NCBI GenBank assembly: GCA_019918135.1 | Contig: WBZZ01000782.1 | Location: 180,001-235,448, forward strand | Direction: 5' to 3' | Length of the DNA stretch: 55,448 nt | From: Paulinella micropora | Taxonomy: Eukaryota; Cercozoa; Imbricatea; Euglyphida; Paulinellidae | Shown here: one piece after another, positions 28,140 through 36,784 of the stretch | Layout: each line of letters starts with the position of its first letter | How positions within the stretch are numbered: the stretch's first letter is position 1 | The notes under the pieces: model-generated | What the model was told of the DNA's origin: nothing | What the model saw: only the letters and a program-made list of their open reading frames with translations | Databases searched by the model: none | Program-made: the position numbers and the translations under genes

Positions 28140-28490
28140 TCCCCACTCGACGACCCACGGCACGTCGTCCGGCGGCACGCCGTCCGGCGGCAGGGAGGAC
28201 CCACTGCACGTCGTACGGCGGCACGGGCGACCCACGGCACGCCGTCCGGCGGCACGGACGACCCACGGCACGCCGTCCGGCGGCACGGACGACCCACGGC
28301 ACGCCGTCCGGCGGCACGGACGACCCACGGCACGCCGTCCGGCGGCAGGGAGGACCCACTGCACGTCGTCCGGCGGCACGGACGACCCACGGCACGCCGT
28401 CCGGCGGCACGGACGACCCACTGCACGCCGTCCGGCGGCAGGGAGGACCCACTGCACGCCGTCCGGCGGCACGTGCGACCCACCCCAATG
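28140..28490. repeat. 31-bp GC-only minisatellite
   Basis: About 11 units of 31 bp with core GCACGCCGTCCGGCGGCACG, alternating between GACGACCCACGG and GAGGACCCACTG variants. Single or double copies recur at 29,606-29,650 and 30,745-30,790. Open frames in all six directions are by-products. Confidence 0.85.
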
Positions 28491-28535
28491 CCCTCGCCAA
28501 TTCCCTAAAATTTATTGGTTGCCTTTTGTCATAAT
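28491..28535 (+). repeat. Direct repeat with CCAAT-type box, left copy
   Basis: 45 bp, repeated at 29,361-29,405 with about four mismatches; shared core TTCCCTAAAATTTATTGGTT. ATTGG is an inverted CCAAT box beside an AT-rich stretch, so it may be a duplicated promoter. The pair encloses the decayed spliced gene. Confidence 0.65.
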
Positions 28536-28710
28536 TTCTGCTGTGTCTTTTTATTATCGCTGCTATCGCATGGTGATTCACTGACAAAACCCAAACACCG
28601 CCCTCCTCCCGCATGTCCCCCCTCGTTTTCTGCCTGCCCCCCCCCTCCTCACCCCTTTCCCGCACTTGCTGGCCCAGGGAGCTAACCTCTGTTTTCTTTA
28701 TTCTTTGCAG

Positions 28711-29094
28711 ATGACTGACTTAGACAACGACTGGGAGGAGGTCGTACACATGATGTATATCTGCGGATTACTGCTGTTACATATCGCAATACCCCACATC
28801 AGAAGAGCATTGGATCTCGCATTGGATGTTTTTAGAGATTGACTTAGACGACGGCCGCGGAAACTCGCTGATCCGAACCTGCTGTTTACCCATGAAGCCT
28901 ATGAACGCGAGATGCCTTACTGTGATCGTGCCTCGTTCCGCCAAACCCAAGCACTCTTGGCCTGGTTCGCAAAGATCTTGTGCTGAGCTGCTCGAAGAAC
29001 AGTGCCAAGGACGGCTTCCTGATCCGCCCTACTTCCTCGGGACGATTTGGACCCTGAGAGTTTTCTGGGGGTATGGGAGGACAAGTCGGACTAA
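28711..29094 (+). pseudogene. Unknown spliced gene, last exon, three in-frame TGA codons
   Basis: A strong splice acceptor (TTTCTTTATTCTTTGCAG ending 28,710) is followed by ATGACTGACTTAGACAACG. The frame MTDLDNDWEEVVHMMYICGL continues to TAA at 29,092 but is broken by TGA at 28,840, near 28,980 and near 29,020. Stretches between stops (RKLADPNLLFTHEAYERE, later DDLDPESFLGVWEDKSD) look coding, and each stop sits where Trp would be plausible, suggesting G-to-A changes. AATAAA at 29,202-29,207 follows. This segment is much less GC-rich than its surroundings. No family recognised; 29,208-29,360 has no gene. Confidence 0.4.
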
Positions 29095-29360
29095 AAACAA
29101 GGGTCTCGTTGCTTGACTAAGTTGCCAATCCATCGGAAAAAAAGCCTGGCTTTTGACACTTTTTTGTGTAGCCTTATTTCAAGGCAAAAGTGACTTTTTT
29201 TAATAAAATACTTTGGCCTTTTCCTGCAGTTGGCGCAGCACTAGTCGAGAGACGTGTAAAACAGTGGCAGAGAAAAGCGACAGCTGAGAGAGAGAGAGAG
29301 ACGGGGGGTTGAAAGGCTGAGACGTGGGAGGGGGGGGCCGCCCTGTGGCCCCCCCCGATT

Positions 29361-29405
29361 CCCTCGCTAATTCCCTAAAATTTATTGGTTGCCTTTGGTC
29401 ACAAA
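29361..29405 (+). repeat. Direct repeat with CCAAT-type box, right copy
   Basis: Second copy of 28,491-28,535, 870 bp downstream. Downstream of it, 29,406-29,600 has no convincing gene. Confidence 0.65.
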
Positions 29406-29664
29406 TCTCAGGGGGGGAGAGGCACGAAACCTCCCTAGGTCGAGGCTAACCAAATGAACACCTCCCCGGAGGTCGCAGGAGCTCGTACGCAGCACACGTC
29501 CGAAGCCTGTACAGAGAGCTGGGCCCAGATCTTTTTGTTGCACGGCCTCGACTGGCTGGAGCTGCCGGCGTTGTTAGCGTTGTGCCGTACCTCGTGTGTA
29601 CCCACTGCACGCCGTCCGGCGGCACGGGCGACCCACGGCACGTCGTCCGGCGGGCGTGTGCTTT

Positions 29665-30560
29665 TTCGGGCCGGGTGGCAGCACAGGCCTGGCTTTTCCG
29701 GCCGGCTGGCAGACCAGGCCTGGTTTTTTCAGGTCGGGTGGCAGACCAGGCCTGGTTCTTCCTGTAGGGGTCGCTCCATCCCATACGTTTTAGGCCGGAC
29801 AGCTCGGCTGCCTCTTTTCCTCCCCTCTCCCCTCTCCCTTCCCCCCTCCCCCTCCCCGCGGCTCGACATTGTGCAGCCCCCCCCCCCGGTGCTTGCTTAT
29901 CCCATATGGTAACTTCGTCATGAGCCGCGGGACCCGAGGAATTTTCTCCGTCTCTCACAGTAAAGAAGCCGTTACTCATAAGTGTCCCGCTAGCGAGAAC
30001 CACACTTGTGGGTCGAGGCCGCTCGTCAGTGCCACCCGGGACGTATATGTGCGGGTATTGCTTGAACGGCCGGCCCCTGCTAGAACTCTATCGAAAAAGA
30101 GACCGGTATATACGGCTAGAAGAAAGAAATAATGGATTAATATATTATTCTTTTCGATAGGCGTGGTTCTGCCCCGATGCAATTTTGTTCCACGCGGGTA
30201 GCTGTTGACCTTTAGTGAGACGCGCGCGGCGCGCGCCTCCACCCACAAGTGTGATTCTTGCTACTCGTGCATTTAAGGATGACAGATTTTTCCGCAACAA
30301 GCGGAGGAAAATCTCCTGTTTTTGCGGTCACAGAAAAAAGCTACCGGTGGCACCGCCCGCCCGTCACCATACTGGACAACCAAGCCTGGGGGGTGGCTGC
30401 ACAATGTTGTGCCCCGGGGAGGGGAGGGGAGAAGGGAGAGGGGAGAGGGGAGAGGGGAGGAAAAAAGGCAGCCGAGCTCTCCGGCCTAAAACGTATGGCG
30501 GGGAGCCACCCCAGCCGGGGAAGCCAGGCCTGGGCTGCCACCCGGCCGGCCAGGCCAAGC
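29665..30560. repeat. Large imperfect palindrome 2 with AT-rich centre and 31-bp flanks
   Basis: Left flank: about three units of a 31-bp repeat with core GGTGGCAGCACAGGCCTGGC (29,670-29,765). Then CGTTTTAGGCCGGACAGCTC (29,787) against its complement (30,473), polypyrimidine (29,813-29,865) against polypurine (30,415-30,465), CATTGTGCAG (29,867) against CTGCACAATG (30,397), and the box GAACCACACTTGTGGG (29,997-30,012) against CCCACAAGTGTGATTC (30,242-30,257). Centre near 30,127, AT-rich (AAGAAATAATGGATTAATAT). CTATCGAAAAAGA at 30,088 is loosely inverted as TTCTTTTCGATAG at 30,150. Inner box spacing 230 bp. Same architecture as palindromes 1 and 3. Confidence 0.8.
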
Positions 30561-30760
30561 CGCTCGTGCCGCTCGCCTCCCGAAACAAGACCTTCCTGCC
30601 GTGGGTCGCTGGTAACCGGTTAAGAGGTGCTCGCTCCCCACGCGGTCAGGCTTAACCTCCTGCTCGCTAGCAGAGGCCTGCTAGCTAACACCTGGCCTCC
30701 GGTCGACCGACGGACGGTGGCCCGCCGCCTGGCCTCCGGCGGCACGAGCGACCAACGGCA

Positions 30761-30961
30761 CGCCGCCAGACGTCCGGCGGCACGAGGGCCAACCCCCCCG
30801 GGGGGTGGCTAGCGGGCGGGGGGGAGGACCGACTCCGTCGGGCCGCTGGCTCGGGCGCCAGGCGCTACGCCGCCAGACGTCCGGCGGCACGAGGGCCAAC
30901 CCCCCCCCCCCCCGGGGGGTGGCTAGCGGGCGGGGGGGAGGACCGATTCCGTCGGGCCGCC
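30761..30961 (+). repeat. Two ~85-bp direct repeats with G/C homopolymers
   Basis: The block beginning GCCGCCAGACGTCCGGCGGC at 30,763 recurs at 30,869; both continue through CGAGGGCCAAC, a C-run of variable length, GGGGGGTGGCTAGCGGG and GAGGACCGA. The length difference is in the C-run. 30,962-31,185 is C/G-rich with no gene and leads into the kinase start. Confidence 0.7.
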
Positions 30962-31185
30962 CGGTGCCCAGCGCCTGGCGGCACCTCCCCCCCCCTTAAC
31001 CCGTGGTCTCGCCCCCCGTCTCCGCCCCCTCCTGGGCACCCTGTGTGCTTCCCACCTCCGCGCCCCCTCCCCGCACGCTCCCCCCCCCCCCCCCCGGGCG
31101 GAGGCGGTCGGCGCGCGCAGGGACCTAAAAGCCATCCCTCCACAACCGTGGACCCGAGTGCCCCGCCGTCCCACTTTACCTGCGG

Positions 31186-32472
31186 ATGCTGTCGGGCCAG
31201 CCCAAGCTCCCGGTGGCCTACACGGGGCCGGTCGGGACCCAGGCCACGCTGGACCTCTTGGCCGACCTGCGCTTGCTAGGCCAAGGCACGTACGGCTCGG
31301 TGTTCAAGTGGGGGAAGCGCGCCCTGAAGCTAGTGAAGGATTGTTCCCGGGAAGAGGAAGCGGGCTACGCGCGGCTACAACGGCTCGGGGTGGGGCCGGC
31401 CGTGTATGAGATCCAGGTCCTGCACGGCCCCACTGCCCACAAGTGGCTGCGCCAGCGCGTGCCGCGGACGGGGGCCCTGGTCGCGGCCCTCGAGCGCCTG
31501 CTGGGCCTGCGCGGTTGCGATTGCCGCGAGACCTAGTGCGCGGACGGCGAGCAGCGCGCCGTGACCCACTGCCTGGTCCTGGTGCACCTGGAGGCCTTCG
31601 ACCTGGACCTCAGCAAGTACCCGCTGCCCGGCTCGGTGCCCCGCCTGGCCACTGACTTGGTGGAGCCCGTCGCCCGGTTGCTCAAGCAGGTGGTCGTGAA
31701 AGGGGGGTGTTTCCCCTTTGATGCCAAGCCTGCCAACGTGCTGCTGAAGCTCGGTGGGGAGGAGGGGGGGCCAGAGCGGCTGGCACTGACGGACCTCGAT
31801 GAGGGAACCATGTATTTCCTCCGTGACCCGGGCGAGGCGGCGTCGGACGCGGCCCTCTTGTACTTTCTTAGCGCCTGCCGCGGCGACGCCCCCCTGGCGC
31901 TGTGGCACCTGCCGGGCTGGCAGGGCGCGAGGGCCGCCGCGCGTTTCCACACGGCCTGGGACCTGCTGCAGTGTGCCATCCTGCCCCGCGGTGGCTGGCG
32001 CTATTGGACTCTGTACGCGGTGGACGCCCTAGTAGAGGACTGGGACGCGTACCTGTGTTTGCTGGCCAAGCACCTGCAACGCGCGGGGGCACCGGGCCAC
32101 GCGACCTTGGGCCGGCCGAGCCGCAGCAACGGACTGCCCGAGCCACGCACGGCAGCCTTCTGGCGCCCGCTCACCGCCGGCGGCAGCCCGGAGGCGGCGC
32201 TGGCGGAGGGGCACCCCGTGGTGGACATTTTTCTGTTTGCGGCCAAGCGCTGTTTGCAGCTGCTGCACCATCAGCGCCTGGATTGCTATGGCGCGATCCA
32301 GGAGATTGCTAGCCGGTGTTGCGGCGGCTGGCTGCGCATGTGCCTCGAGTTTTTGGGGCCGTTGGTGCAGGCCAGGTTCCGGGTGCCGGCACAGCGCGGC
32401 CCGGCCCGGGGGCCGGAAAGGAAGCGGGCGCGTTCGGCGGAAGGCCCCCCCGACCGCCCGGTCGAGGCCTGA
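31186..32472 (+). pseudogene. Protein-kinase-like gene interrupted by one in-frame TAG
   Basis: ATG at 31,186. The N-lobe shows a glycine loop LLGQGTYGSVFKWG (residues 31-44) and the ATP-anchoring Lys48 in RALKLVK. After residue 116 an in-frame TAG (31,534-31,536) appears, and the same frame stays open from there to TGA at 32,470. The C-lobe has FPFDAKPANVLL as catalytic loop (Asp plus Asn five residues later) and ALTDLDEG as the DFG equivalent, so all catalytic residues are present. The C-terminus ends in an Arg/Lys-rich segment (PERKRARSAEGPP), a possible nuclear signal. Fused, about 428 residues. The stop may be real decay, a sequencing error or read-through. Divergent viral kinases of this shape occur in large DNA viruses. 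Confidence 0.65.
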
Positions 32473-32759
32473 CCACCGTGCTGCCACGAGGGGGGGGGAG
32501 TGGGGGGGCGCCGGTCCCCCCCCCCCCGTGGACAATAAAAAACCATTCGTCACTGATCAGCGTAGCCGCTCCGGTCCCGCCGCCCCCCCCCGCCGCCGCC
32601 GGCGCGGCGCGGCGCGCGCCCGGTCCCCCACCACGCGTCCGTGCGCGCGCGGGGGGGGGGGAGAGAAGGCAGAGCACGTGCCCCCCCTCCCCCGCCCAGA
32701 CAGACAGCGCGGCACGCTTACAAAACCTAGCCGCGGCGGAATTCGACCGACAAGCCTAG

Positions 32760-34244
32760 ATGCAGCCGCTACCACCACCACCCCCGCCCCCGGACGACGC
32801 GCTGGCGGGTCCGCCGCCGGACCAGGCTCCCGGGGGCCTGCTGGATCCCCACGGCCCCCACGGCCCCCTGCTGGTCCAAGCGCTGGACGTGGCTCGAGAG
32901 CGCCTGCACCAGGCCCAGCAGGCCCCGGGGTCTGTCCACGGCCGCTACGGCCTCCCGGCCGCGTGCGACCCGCCCTGCTCGGTCGGCGTGCCCCACCTCG
33001 CCGTGCCCCCGGAGGTCTGCCGGCTGCTCCTGTCCTCGCTGGCGCACCGGTACGTGTTCGCGGCCGGGACGTGGGGAGCGACCGTGGGTTTGCGTGGCGT
33101 CTGCGAGGCCGACACACGGGAGGACTGCGCGTGCTGGTCCTGCCGCCTGCGGGGGCTGCACCAGTGCGAGCCGCGGCAGTGGCGCTGCCACTGCTGGGGC
33201 TGCACCATTGCGCACCGCTTCTCGGAGCGACGGCTCGTGCTGTACTGGGCGGCCGACCGGGACGAGGAAAGGGCGGCGCTGCTCCGGCTCGGGGTACGCG
33301 TCATAGCCCGGCTAGACCTCGGGGTCCAGACGCCCGCCACGCTCTGGGAGGCAGCGCGCCTGGAGGAGCTGTGCCGGCGCCCCGCGTGGCGAGCCCGCCT
33401 GGCACCACTCTGCGAGGCGCTAGGGTGCCACGAGCGCTGGCGGCGGGCCGGGGGAGGCGGGGCGGCGCCCGAAGCACTGGAGCCAGAGCCGGGGGCGAGG
33501 CGCCTGTTGGCCATCGTGTCGGAACCCCTGGCCTCCAACTGCCGGTGCCGGCTGTGCGGCATGTACAACAACCTGGGCACCTTCGGCCTCCGGGAGCAGG
33601 CTAGGGTGTGGGCCGAGCACGGGCTCGCGCCGCTGGACCCCCTGGTGGGCAAGCCCGCCGGTGGCACGGGGGGGGCAGAACCGCTGGGCCATGCGCCGGC
33701 AGACCAGCCTGCAGCGGGTCGTGTCCTGCAGCCAAAACTGGTGGCTCTGGTACGACGCGCAGGGGGAAGTGCTCTTCCACCCCCGCCGGGATGTGTACTA
33801 CGACTTTGCGCAGACCCTGCGCGCGCTCACCAACCTCGGGCACCTGGTCCAGTATGCGGAGGAGCGGCCCGCGGGGGAGGACAACGTGCTGCTGTATTCG
33901 TGTGACAACGGCCGACAGGAGCTGTGTGTGCTGCTAGCGTACGTGCCGAGTAGCACGGAGCTCCGGGCCGAGTGCCGCAAGCGACAACGCAACGGCGTCT
34001 TCCTCTCGACCAGCGCGCTCTACTTCCATCCCCGGCTACGTTGCAGTGGCTAGCCAGGGCACGGGCCGGGGCGGGGCGCTCGGACCCGCACGTACGGTAT
34101 GTGGTCGCCATGTTCCACGCGGCCAGGGAGCTGGCCGGCGGCGGGGAGGCCGGCGAGCCCGACGGGGCCGATGGGGCCGACGGGGCCGACGGGTGGCAGC
34201 CTTACCAGCCCGTACTCTTGTATTTTACGCAGTGTGGCCGTTAG
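32760..34244 (+). pseudogene. Unknown Cys-rich protein, two frameshifts
   Basis: Starts MQPLPPPPPPPDDALAGPPP at 32,760. A Cys/His/Trp-rich block follows (CACWSCRLRGLHQC then CHCWGCTIAH, near 33,130-33,210) that could bind zinc, and later SNCRCRLCGMYNNLG (33,535). The frame is lost in a run of eight G at 33,672, where the continuation QNRWAMRRQTSLQ, WWLWYDAQGEVLFHPRRDVY is in another frame, and again near 34,035; the final frame ends FTQCGR at 34,244 after a GADGADGADG repeat. Total about 490 residues. No family recognised with confidence. 32,473-32,759 upstream has no gene, only C/G runs. Confidence 0.5.
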
Positions 34245-34439
34245 CGGGCCGGACGGCAGGGAGTTTTCCAGCCTAGCGCTGGCGTGCACAGGCGGCGGCT
34301 GTCAGTAAAAGAAAACCTACTCTGGCACGAGACGGACGACGAGGCTCTAGCGGGGTCGGCCTGCAGAGGAAGAAGGTCAGGGGGCGACGGGGCCGCTGGC
34401 GCCGCTGGCGCGGGTGGGCGTCAGGCACTCTCTGCCGGT

Positions 34440-35600
34440 CGGGGTGGCAGGCAAGGCCGGTCTTTTCCAGTCGGGTGGCAGGAAAGGCCAGTCTTATCCG
34501 GTCGGGTGGCACGAGTGGCCGGGCTTTTCCGGCCGGGTGGCAGAAAAAGGCCAGACTTTCCTGGTCGGGTAGATATACTCGTTTGGCCGGATATGGGCGC
34601 TGCCTTTTTGTTCTCCCCTCTCCCTTCTCCCTTCTCCCCTCTCCCTTCTCCTCTCTCCCTCCCCGCGCCCGAACATTGTGACCCCCCAGGCTTTCGTCCA
34701 GTATGGCGGTCGGGTGGGGGGTGCCACCGGCTGCTTCTTTGTCCCCACCACAAAACCTGGAGAATTTCCTCTACACACGAAGAAAAACAATTGTACTACC
34801 ACAAGTGCACTCAGAGCGAGAATCGCACTTGTGGGCCAGAGCCGGGCCGCGTCTCGCTTAATGGCAACGGGCTTACGCGCAGATACAAATTGGCATCCGG
34901 ACCGATCCTACCTATCGAAATGGAAAAAGAGAAATAATTTTATGTTCTCTTTATTTTCCCCGTAAAAAGCGGTGGTTCTTTTGGTAATGGGGAAAAGGGG
35001 CCGGCCGTTCCGGTAGTACCCGTATATATCCGGGAATATCCGTCGCGGGTGGCACCCCCCGGGCGGCCTCGAACCACAAGTGCGATTCTCGTTCTGAGGG
35101 CACTTAGGGCATTATTTTCATTTAGTACAAAGTTTGCCTGGTTTCACGGCGGTGACAAAGAAGCAGCCGGTGGCACCCCCCACCCGACCGCCATACTGGA
35201 CGAAGGCCTGGGGGGGGGCTGCACAATGTTCGGGCGCGGGGAGGGAGAGGGGAGAAGGGAGATGGGAGAAGGGAGAGGGGAGAAGGGAGAAGGGAGAGGG
35301 GAGAACAAAAAGGCAGCGCCCATATCCGGCCAAACGAGTATATCTACCCGACCGGGAAAGTCTGGCCACTCGTGCCACCAGGCAGGAAAAGTCAGGCCAC
35401 TCGTGCCACCAGGCAGGAAAAGTCTGGCCACTCGTGCCACCAGGCAGGAAAAGTCTGGCCACTCGTGCCACCAGGCAGGAAAAGTCTGGCCTTTCCTGCC
35501 ACCCGACCTGAAAAGTCTGGCTACTCGTGCCACCCGGCCGGCAGAGCCCGGCCTTTCCTGCCACCCGACCGGCAGAGAGTGCCTGGTCCTGCCGCCCGAC
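34440..35600. repeat. Large imperfect palindrome 3 with AT-rich centre and 31-bp flanks
   Basis: Left flank of about four 31-bp units (core GGTGGCAGGAAAGGCCAGTC, 34,442-34,570); right flank of about eight (core CGTGCCACCAGGCAGGAAAA, 35,350-35,600). Inside: TCGTTTGGCCGGATATGGGC (34,589) against its complement (35,320); polypyrimidine against polypurine; CATTGTG (34,673) against CACAATG (35,222); GGTGCCACCGGCTGCTTCTT (34,719) against its complement (35,160); box GAATCGCACTTGTGGG at 34,820-34,835 against 35,073-35,088. The left box also forms a local hairpin with CCACAAGTGC at 34,799. Centre near 34,954 is AT-rich (AAAGAGAAATAATTTTATG). Inner box spacing 237 bp. Confidence 0.8.
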
Positions 35601-35614
35601 CGGCCGGCAGGAGG

Positions 35615-36277
35615 TCAGGGGGCGCTGGCCCCTGTCCCTCCCCCGGGCGGGCGTAGGTCCGAGCCCGAGGTTGGCGGAGGCCAGCCGCTGGGCCCGGCGC
35701 TCGTCGTCAGCGGCGCCGACACTCCCCTGATGACCGGGCGCCGGAGAGAAGGCAGGGACAGCTGGCGCGTGTAGGGGGCCGGGGGCGCTAGAGCCGGTGG
35801 CGCTAGAGCCGGCGACGACAGCGTGTCGTGCTCCGAGCAGAGGGAGGCCGGCGCCTCAGGCCAGCGCTCGCGGCCCGGGCAGGCGCCGGTGAGGAGGGCC
35901 CAGCACCGCCGGCGGTGCTCGTGCCAGTGCAGGGCCTGGTGCAAGTAACCACAGTACAGCTGGCAACCGCACGAGCCGCACTCGTACAGCGCACGGGGCG
36001 CCGCGCGCTGACAGCGCGGGTAGCCACAGCGCAGCTGCACCCAAGCGGCGGGGGCCGCAGCGCAGCCCTCGTGCTGGCCGACACACTCTGCTCCTTGCAG
36101 GGCCAGCGCCCGGGGCTGGCAACCCGCCTTCTGGTGGCTGGCCGCGCACCGGAGAAAATGTGCCTCGCTGCAGTAAGCCTGCAGCAGGCAGCGCGCGCAG
36201 GCGAAACGCGCCGGACGCCCGCAGCCTGACGCCGCGCACGGCAGGTACCCCGCCCGCGTAGGCAGGCGGAGTTGCAC
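35615..36277 (-). CDS. Double MYND-like zinc-finger protein, 5' end unresolved
   Basis: Two Cys/His clusters of MYND type follow each other: GCGRPARFACARCLLQAYCS…HQKAGC and RCQRAAPRALYECGSCGCQL…HEHRRRC, each with Cys-x2-Cys pairs, a Tyr-Cys and a final His-x3-Cys. MYND fingers bind Pro-rich peptides or chromatin regulators. The C-terminal ~100 residues are Pro/Ser-rich and run into the 31-bp array. The frame has no ATG between the upstream stop and the first finger (only GTG at 36,277), so the start is missing, spliced or frameshifted. Its 5' flank to 36,784 is a gene-free C/G-rich stretch shared with the helicase gene. Confidence 0.55.
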   Translation of the reverse strand: MQLRLPTRAGYLPCAASGCGRPARFACARCLLQAYCSEAHFLRCAASHQKAGCQPRALALQGAECVGQHEGCAAAPAAWVQLRCGYPRCQRAAPRALYECGSCGCQLYCGYLHQALHWHEHRRRCWALLTGACPGRERWPEAPASLCSEHDTLSSPALAPPALAPPAPYTRQLSLPSLRRPVIRGVSAPLTTSAGPSGWPPPTSGSDLRPPGGGTGASAP

Positions 36278-36784
36278 CGTGTACGACAGAGCCGCCCGCC
36301 CCGTTCGAGGTCAGGGCCGCCCAGGAGCACTTGCCAGGCCCACCGCCACAGCTCACAGCCACGGCCGGGCCCCCCCCGGGGCCCGGTTCCGGCCTTCAGC
36401 CTCATTAGCATGCGTTTGCCCGAGAGGGGCGGGGGGGGGGCGAGGGCTCCGCGTGACCCAGCCAGCCCAACGGAGGGGGGAGAGGGGCACCGCGCCCCGT
36501 GGGGAGGCCCGGCGCTTTCTCTCTCCCCCCCCCCCCCGGAGGGGAGAGGGTGCTGCGCGCCGCGGGGGGAGAGCCGCGCGCCGCTGGCCCGCCGCCCCGT
36601 ACCGAGCGGGGTGCCCTGCGGGGGGCAGGCCGTCCTCCCCGCGCCAGCGGGCCACCGCCAGCGGGCCAACGGGCCCCCCGCCCACGCGCCCCCCCGCCAG
36701 CGGGCCCCCCGCCAGAGCGCGTGTGCCGTGGGGGGGGAGGGGGGGTGCCCCCCCCGGCGGGCCGCGACGAAGAGACAATCAGAC

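Noticed and set aside
27590..28490. CRISPR-like regular arrays
   Set aside because: Units of 31 bp are head-to-tail with no unique spacers and lie in eukaryotic-type DNA without cas genes. They are minisatellites.
28840..29030. TGA coding for Trp in the GC-rich half
   Set aside because: Other genes here (kinase at 32,470, pseudokinase at 50,798, Rpb3-like at 53,881) end at TGA, so the three TGAs are more likely mutations.
26500..30660. Long Arg/Pro/Gly-rich open frames in all six directions
   Set aside because: They follow GC-only repeats whose period is not a multiple of three, so stop codons are avoided by composition. No start context or family supports them.
27091..35088. Calling the GC-rich half a herpesvirus because of the TCGCACTT boxes
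   Set aside because: The box resemblance is short and the spacing is far wider than in known herpesvirus origins. No herpesvirus capsid, polymerase or glycoprotein is recognisable, and a polymerase Rpb3-like subunit would be foreign to that group.
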